Assembly: GCA_000695325.1 (NCBI GenBank)
Contig: AVPN01000164.1
Span: 14,596-40,768, forward strand
Reading direction: 5' to 3'
From: Pleurobrachia bachei
Lineage: Eukaryota > Ctenophora > Tentaculata > Cydippida > Pleurobrachiidae
DNA: 26,173 nt
The stretch's first letter is position 1. Every line of letters begins with the position of its first letter. The position numbers were made by a program, and so were the translations under genes. A model generated the notes under the pieces. It saw only the letters and a list, made by a program, of their open reading frames with translations, searched no databases and was not told the origin of the DNA. This document shows, piece after piece, positions 10,681-19,848 of this stretch.

Positions 10681-10746
10681 ATGGCGATTTTTATCAATAC
10701 CACAGATACACTCGAAATCCGGACCTTCTCATCCTATGAGGAGTGA
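10681..10746 (+). other. Short ATG frame overlapping the GPCR start in another frame
   Basis: An ATG at 10681 lies just after an acceptor-like tract (cttcttgtcaccag). It opens a 21-codon frame whose product reads like a GPCR N-terminus (MAIFINTTDTLEIRTFSSYE, with an NTTD glycosylation sequon). It stops at TGA 10744-10746, overlapping the receptor ATG at 10736 in a different frame. It is either an upstream ORF or the true N-terminus separated by a small frameshifting indel. Confidence 0.45.
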
Positions 10747-11641
10747 GGACCCTTTCTTCCTTACTCTAATAATCCTTCTGTCCATTCCCGGTATTCTCCT
10801 CAACCCAATTGTAATCAAGTCCAAAATTGTCCGGATCTCCAACTCTATCCCGGCTCTACTAACCACTTGTCTTTGTGGGGTGTACCTTGTCCTCGGTGTG
10901 TTCATTTCTACCAGCTGGACCTATTCTATTGTTAAAGATACCCCACATCAGGACTTCGAGTTTCATAATGCAACAGCATTTGATCAGGTCTACACTTTTA
11001 TGTACAACTCGGGGAATCTCTACTCTACTGCTCTGCTGTATCTTATGGCGTTCTCCCGGTATCGAGCACTCGCAGACCCATTTGATGCTGTCCCTTACAA
11101 AGAGATCCTGAGGAAAGTGATTGGCTTTGGTATTGCAACTGTAGTTATATGCCTGGCTACATCCGCTGTTATTGCTTTTATATCCCCTGATGGTACAGCT
11201 GTTGTAGCATCAAAGTTTGAAAACTTGGTTTACTCAAAAGAATTATACTGGTTTATCTTTTCTGAACTATTGATGATTGCTCTCCTTATCTCCTCTCTGG
11301 AACACACATGCCGGTCTATTAAGATGTTGCGGAAGGCAGATGACACTCCAGCAGAGACCAGAGAGCAGCGAAGGAATGGTGCTAAGATGGTGTTAATCCT
11401 GGCTGTAGGACAGATAGTGCAAGTGGTCCTGGGAATTGTTCACAATTTTATGGCCTCCAATCCATATGTTGCAGTAACGCAGTATTGCCTATTCCAGTGT
11501 TTTCAGGCAAGTTACACTGCAGTTGTTCTTATGGTTGCGGATAAGGACATTCAGTCGGAAGTGCGGAAGATGCTGGCCTCTGTGAAAAGATCGGAAAATG
11601 AGGATGGTGGGGTTACTGTTATGGAAACTGTTATGGAATGA
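10736..11641 (+). CDS. Divergent rhodopsin-class GPCR, intronless
   Basis: A 301-residue product from ATG 10736 to TGA 11639-11641 has seven hydrophobic segments at about residues 7-28, 38-62, 83-107, 127-149, 170-190, 216-238 and 247-267. SRYRALADPF at the end of TM3 (residues 107-116) matches the DRY region of class A receptors, with Asp replaced by Ser. The usual TM3/ECL2 cysteine pair is absent, and the TM7 NPxxY motif is not recognisable (ASYTAVVLMVADKDI), so coupling may be atypical. A basic third intracellular loop (MLRKADDTPAETREQRRNGAK) and a short charged tail follow. The open frame extends upstream to an ATG at 10532, but that extra part looks non-receptor. The extracellular N-terminus from 10736 is only about six residues, which is short; a better one exists in another frame. 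The ligand is unknown; such single-exon receptors are often lineage-specific and sensory. Confidence 0.8.
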   Translation: MRSEDPFFLTLIILLSIPGILLNPIVIKSKIVRISNSIPALLTTCLCGVYLVLGVFISTSWTYSIVKDTPHQDFEFHNATAFDQVYTFMYNSGNLYSTALLYLMAFSRYRALADPFDAVPYKEILRKVIGFGIATVVICLATSAVIAFISPDGTAVVASKFENLVYSKELYWFIFSELLMIALLISSLEHTCRSIKMLRKADDTPAETREQRRNGAKMVLILAVGQIVQVVLGIVHNFMASNPYVAVTQYCLFQCFQASYTAVVLMVADKDIQSEVRKMLASVKRSENEDGGVTVMETVME

Positions 11642-12166
11642 TACTTTATGGCTAGGTGAGGAGTGAGGAAACTTTATCTAATCATCGACGATCAGTGATC
11701 AGTGTATGAGATGTACAGTACATCTCAATTGAGATCCTCTGTCAAAGTAAAGGATGACGTACCAGCTCTCAGGTGTGAATGTTATGATATACTACTACTG
11801 TCGATCATTGGAGTAGACAGCATGATAACTCTTGTAAGCGTAGGTCACGAGTAATCTCTCAAAACTCTTATCGTGATTCGTGAATGATCAATAGGGGAAA
11901 TAATTCGGGAGAGAAAGTTAATTAACCAAATCGGGAAAAAGAGGTGATTTAGGGGTGATTTATTAGCAATTAAAATGTCGCCGCACCCCCAAACATTTCA
12001 GTGAAATTGTTTAACAAACCTGGTGTTGGTGGTCCCGCGGATCACTGGCAGTGAGTGATTTTCATAATTCCAATACTCCTACGGTCAAGAGAGAATCAAG
12101 GAGACATGTTTAGAATCATTCTAAACCGGATGCGGTTGAAAGATTTAGCAGAACTCTCGCGGATAT
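11642..12166. other. Intergenic; inverted repeats
   Basis: No gene is supported here. GGTCCCGCGGATC at 12031-12043 is the exact inverse of GATCCGCGGGACC at 12195-12207. Between them sits a palindrome, GTTTAGAAT-C-ATTCTAAAC, at 12108-12126. Together they may mark a small foldback element of about 177 bp that overlaps the weak exon call at 12167-12317. Confidence 0.4.
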
Positions 12167-12317
12167 CTACGATGGTCCAGGATCATATTCCATCGATCCG
12201 CGGGACCATGGGTCACTGCTTCTCTGGAAGAGTCGAATGTACTCTGGATTTCTTTCAATTGCTGACACCTTTATCTCTGCAATGTCTTTGTCCATGATGA
12301 CCATTCTGTTGGGGATC
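12167..12317 (-). CDS. Possible terminal exon, unrecognised
   Basis: After an acceptor (ctatttttag) a 151-nt minus-strand frame runs to TAG at 12167-12169 and encodes 49 residues such as MDKDIAEIKVSAIERNPEYI and LFQRSSDPW. The composition looks protein-like. No upstream exon was found between here and the PPM1G stop at 12698, and the frame overlaps an inverted repeat. It may be chance, an alternative last exon, or a remnant. Low confidence. Confidence 0.22.
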
Positions 12318-12504
12318 CTAAAAATAGAGATGTGGTTTCAAGGTTCTGAAAGTCACATTTCAAAGCGAGAGAGGGAGACTGGAGAGAGGGGGGGGGGGCT
12401 CTAACCAGTAAAGAGACAGACACGTTTGTGTTTTAAAATAGATGTCAACACTTTAACAAGATGGTGTTATATCAAATAAAAGCAGAGCAACACATGGGTG
12501 AGAT

Positions 12505-12574
12505 GTGTGGTTACTAGGTAACTTGTGTGGTTGCTAGGTAACTAGAGTGGTTACTAGGTAACTAGTGTGGTTAG
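12505..12574. repeat. 20-bp tandem repeat, about 3.5 copies
   Basis: Units of the type GTGTGGTTACTAGGTAACTA repeat at 12505, 12525 and 12545, followed by a half unit. They lie just downstream of the PPM1G stop codon, probably in its 3' UTR or flank. Confidence 0.85.
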
Positions 12575-12697
12575 TGGTTACTATTAACTAGAATTGAACA
12601 CCGAGTGAACGGGTCCTGGTCAAAGAGTGACATCAGTGTGTGAGACAATGTTCACTGATTGATAAAAAGGAATGGCGCTGCGGGGTGAAAGTTAATA

Positions 12698-15600
12698 TCA
12701 GTCCCTCTTGCTCTTTTTAGGATTCGGTTCCTCTTTCTCCGTATCACCATTGCAGGGGCGCTTGCCAGTGCTGACGGTATCATTGTTGAGTAGGACGATA
12801 ACCACTGACATATTATCACAACCACTACCATCTCCATCCGTGTTGGGTGACATGCACTTGTCCAGCAGCTGTAGGGGAAGCGGATGGTTAGAAATATCAT
12901 GCTATAATCAAACCGTGGCCTGACAATATAGGCCAGTCATATGATGTTGTGAAATGGAACTAATTGATCTAAAAGCGATTCCACTTCCAGGGCACTCCAA
13001 TGGGTCTCTACAACCACCAAAAAAATTTACCGCGGGTACCGCGATGGAGAAATCGGTCATTTCCGGGTTTATTTATCCCCTGTATAAATATAGCCTAGGT
13101 CGAAAGCGATATACGGTGAAAACCGTCTTTGGAAAGGAGTAGAGGAAAAACCAAGGGCACTAGAGTGATCAGCGTCCTCGAATTAGGGGGGGTAGGTACC
13201 AAAATTAAGTTCCTATCTCATCGCGTTAATTAGATAATTGGATAATTAGATGCGCACATAGCCGTTTTATGGTTATACGGTAAAAACCATCTTTGGAAAG
13301 GAGTAGAGAAAAAACCGAGGGCACTAGAGTGATCAGCGTCCTCGAATTAGGGGGGGTAGGTACCAAAATTAAGTTCCTATCTCATCGCGTTAATTAGATA
13401 ATTGGATAATTAGATGCGCACATAGCCGTTTTATGGTTATACGGTAAAAACCATCTTTGGAAAGGAGTAGAGAAAAAACCGAGGGCACTAGAGTGATCAG
13501 CGTCCTCGAATTAGTGGGGGTAGGTACCAAAATTAAGTTCCTATCTCATCGCGTTAATTAGATAATTGGATAATTAGGTACACACATAACCATTTTAAGG
13601 CTATATGGCTATAGCCACTTAGGAAAGGTTTAGAGACTTTTCATTGGTGCCATTTTGTAGGCTATAGCCAAGTTATGGGGGGTCNNNNNNNNNNNNNNNN
13701 NNNNNNNNNNNNNNNNNNNNNNNNNNNNNNNNNNNNNNNNNNNNNNNNNNNNNNNNNNNNNNNNNNNNNNNNNNNNNNNNNNNNNNNNNNNNNNNNNNNN
13801 NNNNNNNNNNNNNNNNNNNNNNNNNNNNNNNNNNNNNNNNNNNNNNNNNNNNNNNNNNNNNNNNNNNNNNNNNNNNNNNNNNNNNNNNNNNNNNNNNNNN
13901 NNNNNNNNNNNNNNNNNNNNNNNNNNNNNNNNNNNNNNNNNNNNNNNNNNNNNNNNNNNNNNNNNNNNNNNNNNNNNNNNNNNNNNNNNNNNNNNNNNNN
14001 NNNNNNNNNNNNNNNNNNNNNNNNNNNNNNNNNNNNNNNNNNNNNNNNNNNNNNNNNNNNNNNNNNNNACCTACCCCCACTAATTCGAGGACGCTGATCA
14101 CTCTAGTGCCCTTGGTTTTTCCTCTACTCCTTTCCAAAGACGGTTTTTACCGTATATCGCTTTCGACCTAGGCTATATTTATACAGGGGCTAAATAAACC
14201 CGGAAATGACCGATTTCTCCATCGCGGTACCCGCGGTAAATTTTTTTGGTGGTTGTAGAGACCCATTGGAGTGCCCTGGAAGTGGAATCGCTTTTAGATC
14301 AATTAGTTCCTTTTTCAGCAACAAATCGACATCACATGACTGGCCTAATAAGGTTGCTATCTGCCTCTCTTTATACCCTTTTTTACAGCATGAAACCCAC
14401 TCACTGCATTCCTTATTCACAGCACGGAAAACATTTAACACTGTTACCTCGCTACCAATATCGGATATCCATGTCTTGCTGCATGTTCCCTCCTTCTTCG
14501 CCGCTTCAATTCTCTCCCTGACAAAGGCAACACTCTCCTCTGACGACATCACGTTCCAGATCCCGTCACACGCAACCAGGAGGAACTCATCATCTCTGTG
14601 GGGAAATAGAGAGGTGTGTTAGTGCAGGGGGTGTAGTTTAGATGAAAGGGGTATTATTTAGTAGGTAACTGTAGTAGCGGCTAGCGCATCACAAGAAAGG
14701 TTCCCTCGGGGCTATTCACTCACTGAGAAGGTATAACCACTACTCACGGTGCTATTGTGTGAGTCTGCAGGTCCGGTAGGGGACTAATGAGCTGTTCCTC
14801 TGGTTTCAGTTCCTCGTTCTGTTTGTACTGGTGATCACCAAGTGCCCTTGCAAGGTTCAAACCTCCGTTAATCCTACCGTCCTTTGTTATCTTACCTGGG
14901 ATGAAAATGAAGCTGGAATTTTACTCAGAGAGATACTAGTTAGTGGTTTATATAGTTTTATTTGTGCTGTTTGTTAATAGTATGAACAATACAAAGTTTT
15001 ATTGGGTAATAGGGATTAGTTCGGTAAACTGCCGTTGGTTGTGCGGTTGGTAACGCAGTTCCCCCTACATTGCGGGCACGCTAAGACGTGCAACCGATAA
15101 AGACTATCTAGGTTTAGAAATGCACCCACCTCCTGCCTTTTCTACTCGGGCCTTCTCCAACTCATCTTCAGGTTTGTGATCTTGAGATAGTTCCTTGGCT
15201 ACTCCTCCTGCAGTGCAAATAACTGCCCTGGAATCACCTGAAGGTGGGGGAATATTAGAGATATCACATCTAATAACAAGGACCATTGGTCAAAACAAGG
15301 TTCATCACCAGTTATCAATGAGATAATACACATGATAATAAAACCACCCTCTCAACTAGGTCGAAATTGAACAATTTTCAAGAGACATTACCTGTATTAT
15401 AGTGTGTAACACTTACCAACGTTAGCGACAGTAATAACAGAATCCCGGATTAGTGCAACACAGGCAGTACAACCACTACCATACCCCTCCCTCTCATCCA
15501 CATCAACTTCTTCCTCTTCCTCGTCTTCATCATCTTCTTCTCCCTATATTGAGGTGGACATAGAGGTTAATCGCAGTATAACTTGGAGCTCCAAGCTGTA

Positions 15601-16490
15601 TCTAATTATTTCATTTATCATAGAGGTTATATTATTTGGATCAAATTTAGGTTTCAATTTGTAATTTTTTAGCATGCCAGTGATAGTAGACAACATATAT
15701 TCTGTTCCTTACCGACTCGCTCTCTTCCTCACTCTCTCCCTCCTCCTCCTCCCCACTTCCTCCCTCTTCGTAATCCTCATCAGCATCTTCATCGCTATCA
15801 TCCTCGTCTCCTGCTTCAGCCAACTTGGCAGCTAGTCCCTTAGCAAACATCTCCCTTATATCACCACCTAGACCCCCGTTTAGTAGGCCGAGTATCCCTG
15901 CTGCTTTGTTCTTATTGACTGCTGATGCTCCTGGGGCACTTTCCTCCTGTGGAAGTTAGTGATTGTAGTTAGAAACTCGTGGAGCCAATAGCTATGGCTC
16001 ATGGCTGCTAGTGGACGACTTGATAACAACCTACCCCATTTTCAGATGCACCGTTAGCTGCTGCCTCTTCTTCTCCTTCCTCTCCCTCCTTTCCTTTCTT
16101 CTTTCCCTTTCCTTTGCCCTCAAATACGGGCTCCTTCTTCTCCTCTTCCTCCTGCTCAGCATCACTTTTCTCTGTGAGGGAGAAAATGATGATATTGTGA
16201 AAAAATGATGATAGCAGGAGAGCGATCTTCAGAAGGATCAAGGATGATCTAATTTAGGATAACAAGCATTTTCTACTCAGTAGACAAATCCCCGGGTCTA
16301 TAGAACTATCCCAACCCTACTACAAAATATCAATATATTCTCCCTAACTAAAGCATAATATCTGCTCAAAAAACCTTTTTGGTATTTCTCAAGAATCTCC
16401 TCAATAGGCATATCAGCCTCAGCATTCAACTCTACACATTCCTTCAACTTGTCTTCCGTAGTATCCTCCTCGTCGTCATCTTTTGTACCT

Positions 16491-16570
<80 letters not shown>

Positions 16571-17317
16571 CCAAAATATACCAGCTAGTTCCTGAAGTTC
16601 CTCTGCATGTTCCTCTGCTAAGATCATCTTATCCATCTTAAGGAAGGAGTTAAGAAGTGCTGCACCGCTATCCTTCTCAAAGTTTTCCTCCTCTTTGATC
16701 AGATCGGGCAGGTATTTAGCAACAAACTGGGCCACCTCAGGGCCGCCATGACCGTCAAACACGGCAAATAGCGCTGAGTCTGAGGTGAGCTCAGGAACAC
16801 AACTAACAGCATCCTGGGGAAATGTGGTCAGGTTTAGTTTTGTGAAAATTACAAGTGGGGCAGCCAGACCCCCAAGGGCTTGCCATCGCAGGTAGGGAGT
16901 GGCTTGCCGTGTTCGACCCTGCTTGAGTTTGAACAAAACAAGGAGTGGCATGGAGTTGCGAAGAAGAATGAAGATTACAAGTTCAGATCAGATTCTGCAT
17001 GAAAGAGGTCGCGCGCGCTTTTCTAAGATCTTCGCGCGATGTGTTCAACAGTCATAGCTCCGCGCCCTCCGTCATAAGTTTGAGCGGCAAAATGTAAAGA
17101 GCACATGTACCACAAATTACTCGAACACACTCACGTACATTGCCGCGAAACATTCATAATCATACACTCACACCCACAATCACACACCCACCTCGTTGCC
17201 AACTCTCCATCCCTGCATGCTGGAGGCTCCGTATGATAGGCCCAGCTTGGAGAGGCCATCTTGGACTTCCTTGTCCGTAACGGGGGATTCAAGGTATCCA
17301 CTAAGAGCTGCACCCAT
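12698..17317 (-). CDS. PPM1G: Protein phosphatase 1G (PP2C gamma), complete, ten exons
   Basis: Exons on the minus strand are 17317-17192, 16813-16582, 16488-16375, 16171-16035, 15946-15713, 15543-15417, 15237-15130, 14895-14748, 14595-14448 and 12868-12698. All phases agree and give 514 residues, near the size of vertebrate PPM1G. The product is a Mn/Mg-dependent Ser/Thr phosphatase, nuclear in known members, linked to pre-mRNA splicing and histone dephosphorylation. Visible motifs: MGAALSG (possible N-myristoylation), GWRVGNED (38-43), FDGHGG (61-66), DSRAV (325-329), DHKPED (343-348), [17 protein letters not shown] (365-381), [10 protein letters not shown] (417-425) and GCDNMS (474-479). 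All metal-binding positions expected from the family are present. A long Glu/Asp-rich insertion (about 122-297), the hallmark of PPM1G, splits the catalytic domain, and the C-terminus ends in a basic KKSKRD. The last intron (14447-12869) is enlarged by a mobile element. RTEL1 lies just upstream on the same strand. Confidence 0.95.
13113..13604. repeat. Three 164-bp tandem units
   Basis: Near-identical units start with ACGGT at 13113, 13277 and 13441. The third diverges near its end. They lie inside the inverted-repeat element; the first unit overlaps the left arm. The array probably continues into the gap. Confidence 0.85.
13685..14068. other. Assembly gap (384 N)
   Basis: Unknown bases interrupt the inverted-repeat element. 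Open frames across this run are meaningless. Confidence 0.99.
16493..16568. repeat. (GA)n microsatellite in PPM1G intron 2
   Basis: An uninterrupted GA run of about 76 bp. On the minus (coding) strand it is (CT)n immediately before the CCCAG acceptor of PPM1G exon 3, so it serves as the polypyrimidine tract. It also marks the left boundary of the 2.3 kb duplication. Confidence 0.95.
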
Positions 17318-17552
17318 GTTGCTATATTGAAAGGGATGGGGGGTTAGATAGATAGCTTGGGGAGATTAATAGAGGTAGTATTATGTATGGGGATGAATGG
17401 CAGAAAGAATTTGAGGGGTCACGAGAATTAGAAGAGAAGGGGGCTAAATATACGGGTGATATAAAAGTAAGCAACTTGATGATGTATAAAACTATAAATT
17501 AAATCATTTACAATTTAATAATTAAAACCTAGTTTAAAAACACATTCAAACA

Positions 17553-18620
17553 TCATCTCTTCAGTCGGTCAGTAACAATCCTGTCAAACTGAGCATGGTC
17601 ACGTGATTTAATGAAAACTCTGAACCCCAACAATAGATCCTTGTGCTCAGGTAGAAACAGCCCACACGCACCCTCTACCAACCCCACAATATCTGTAGAC
17701 CCACCTGATTTGAAATCCGCCATTATTCTCCTAAATTGCACATATTCTTCCGTGGAAAGTTCAATTTTAAGTCGAGCAGAGTAACTTATTAAAGCTTCTC
17801 TAGCTCGATCCGTCCCACTGGCTGCTGCAGCTGCTTCCTGTCGGACAGCTAGAGCCTGACCAGTCACAAGTTTTATCCTCTTTCTAGGTTGTTTCAGGAC
17901 CTCAGGAGTTTTAAACTCTTCTTCCTTCCTTCCCTCGACACTCAAATTAGCAGGGGTTTCAAAAGAGTTTTCATTGCTAGCGGTCAGGGACGACAGAAGA
18001 CTGGTACGTTTGGACCCTGCCCTACTGTACTTTTTAGGAGGTGGTGTGGTCTCGAGTAGAGAAGTATCTGCAACTGCAGCAGTCTGTTTAGGAGCGATAG
18101 GAGGCAGGTTATGGTATACAGATTTCATCTCTTCCTTCATTCTAGGGTACAATACACCTTCATTATCAGGCTCAATGACAGTCTTGGGAGCGTGGAGTTT
18201 AAAGAACTCGTTCAGGGGCCTGATAAACTTCCCAATATTATCATGAACCTGAACTGAGCTCTGCATCCATTTTGGAAGCTCACTAAAGTTAGCTTTGTAC
18301 CCGAACCTTCTCTCCAAAAAGAGTACAGCTCCAAAATCTTTACTATGACGGATAACCCGACCCACTGCCTGGTTAACAGCCCTGGTACTTTGTTGTTGAT
18401 ACCATTCATTCCCAGATAACAACTCAGGTCGCTCCCTTCTCTGTTGGTCGAGATAACTCCGTTTAGCGCTCACTTTGGGGTCTTTAGCAGGGGGATAGGG
18501 CATACCGGTGATGATAACTGCTCTACCATGCATGTCAGCAAAATCTATACCCTCACTTGCTTTACCTCTGCAGACTGCAAAGAGGATGGCTCCCGTCTTG
18601 CCGGTGTCTGGTGTTCGAAC
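17553..18620 (-). pseudogene. Orphan copy of the last RTEL1 exon, open frame intact
   Basis: This 356-codon exon (acceptor ccttccacag, stop TGA at 17553-17555) duplicates RTEL1 exon 13 at 19849-20913. It encodes helicase motif V ([13 protein letters not shown]), the [13 protein letters not shown] segment, an intact motif VI (QAVGRVIRH), a linker, and a single harmonin-N-like domain (from about [20 protein letters not shown] to the C-terminus RLKR). Upstream, only the 3' edge of exon 12 survives at 18804-18834, cut at a (GA)n run, so no promoter or N-terminal helicase half belongs to it. It could still be spliced from the full gene, because exon 12 ends in phase 0 and this exon starts in phase 0; that would skip exon 13. 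Confidence 0.8.
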
Positions 18621-18803
18621 CTGTGGAAGGATATATGTAATAAAGAAAGATACTGCGATAGATAACACCAATCATCATACAATAAAATCATAGCACCATA
18701 AACTTAGTAACCCATCCCTTGCCAAAAATGTGCAGCAGAAACCAGGCCATATAGAATTTGGCAACTTATCTAAAATTGTAACCCTAAAATTATCAAGTCT
18801 TAC

Positions 18804-18830
18804 CTTGACATCAAAATCGCCCATAACCAC

Positions 18831-18834
<4 letters not shown>
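18804..18834 (-). pseudogene. Truncated fragment of RTEL1 exon 12
   Basis: The end of exon 12 ([10 protein letters not shown] plus donor gtaagac) is present but is cut off at the (GA)n run. The intact exon is at 21097-21267. Confidence 0.85.
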
Positions 18835-18878
<44 letters not shown>

Positions 18879-18924
18879 AGATAGAGAGGAAGAGAGAGAT
18901 AGAGTGAGTGAGAGAGAGAGAGGG

Positions 18925-18958
<34 letters not shown>
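18835..18958. repeat. Imperfect (GA)n run at the duplication junction
   Basis: A GA-rich run of about 124 bp with interruptions joins RTEL1 exon 12 sequence (left) to PPM1G intron 2 sequence (right). It is the novel junction of the 2.3 kb duplication. Confidence 0.9.
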
Positions 18959-18971
18959 CTCCACAACATAC

Positions 18972-19647
18972 CAGCTAGTTCCTGAAGTTCCTCTGCATGC
19001 TCCTCTGCTAAGATCATCTTATCCATCTTGAGGAAGGAGTTAAGAAGTGCTGCACCGTTGTCCTTCTCAAAATTCTCCTCTTCCTTGATCAGATCGGGCA
19101 GGTATTTGGCAACAAACTGGGCCACCTCCGGACCGCCATGCCCATCAAATACGGCAAATAGCGCTGAGTCTGAGGTGAGCTCAGGAACACAACTAACAGC
19201 ATCCTGGGGAAGGGGTAAGGTTTAGTCTTGTGGGTAAAGTGGGGCCAGGCAGCCAGACCCCCGGGGGCTTGCCATCACAGGTGGGGAGTGGGGTTGCGAA
19301 GAAGAATGAAGATCAGATCAGATTCTGTGTGAAAGAGGTCCCGCGCGCTTTTCTAAGAACCCCGCGCGATGTAACCAACAGTCATAGCTCCGCGCCCTCC
19401 GTCACAAGTTTGAGCGGCAAAATGTAAAGAGCACATGTACCACAAATTACTCGCACACACTCACGTACATTGCCGCGAAACACTCATAATCACACACTCA
19501 CACTCCTAATCACACACTCACCTCGTTGCCGACTCTCCATCCCTGCATGCTGGAGGCTCCGTATGATAGGCCCAGCTTGGAGAGACCATCTTGGACTTCC
19601 TTGTCCGTAACGGGGGATTCAAGGTATCCACTGAGTGCTGCACCCAT
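18972..19647 (-). pseudogene. 5' fragment of PPM1G (exons 1 and 2 only)
   Basis: Exon 1 copy is 19647-19522 (ATG at 19645-19647, same 42 residues) and exon 2 copy is 19203-18972 (including FDGHGG). Both keep frame and splice sites. The fragment ends at the (GA)n run, so exons 3-10 are missing. Its donor (phase 1) could only splice onto the orphan RTEL1 exon (phase 0 start), which would shift frame and terminate after about 17 codons. A truncated phosphatase without the second half of the catalytic domain would be inactive. Confidence 0.85.
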
Positions 19648-19848
19648 GTTGCTATTGAAAGGGATGGGGGGTTAGATATATATCTCTTGGAAGATTTAAT
19701 TAATATAGGCGGTATCAGAAAGAATTGGAGGGGTCACGAGAAGAAAAGGGGGCTAAACGAACGAGAGTAATCAACTTGATGATGTATAAAACTATAAATT
19801 AAATCATTTACAATTTAATAATTAAAATCTAGTTTAAAAACTCAAATA

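Larger units (their letters stand above)
12931..14345. mobile_element. Long-inverted-repeat DNA element in the last PPM1G intron
   Basis: The arm starting at 12931 (GGCCAGTCATATGATG) and the reverse complement of the arm ending at 14345 (GGCCAGTCATGTGATG) match over at least about 270 bp before the N-gap. Each outer end is flanked by TA (12929-12930 and 14346-14347), consistent with a TA target duplication as in Tc1/mariner-like elements. The left arm runs into three 164-bp tandem units. No transposase is visible, but 384 bases are unknown. Frames inside the arms are mirror images of each other and not genes. It probably is a non-autonomous MITE or foldback element. Confidence 0.75.

Noticed and set aside
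12505-12574. CRISPR-like array
   Set aside because: Contiguous 20-bp tandem units without spacers, in a eukaryotic context.
12954-13142. Plus-strand open frame starting [13 protein letters not shown]
   Set aside because: It lies in the left arm of the inverted-repeat element and is mirrored on the minus strand at 14190-14320. It has no domain and reflects the repeat, not a gene.
13673-14137. Open frames across the N run
   Set aside because: They consist of unknown bases.
14190-14447. Minus-strand extension of the PPM1G exon past GSE into the element
   Set aside because: The donor after GSE at 14448 joins LLDKCMSP in phase, as in the family. The open frame beyond it is intron and transposon sequence.
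16298-16951. Single long minus-strand frame through the GA run (poly Ser-Leu)
   Set aside because: It is two PPM1G exons bridged by an intron in which (CT)n happens to stay open. Splice sites at 16582 and 16488 are clear.
18730-18978. Plus-strand Arg-Glu repeat protein
   Set aside because: Translation of the (GA)n microsatellite only.
19028-19225. Plus-strand frames opposite the PPM1G and RTEL1 exons
   Set aside because: Antisense shadows of exons; they have no domain and appear in both duplicate copies only because the sense exons are duplicated.
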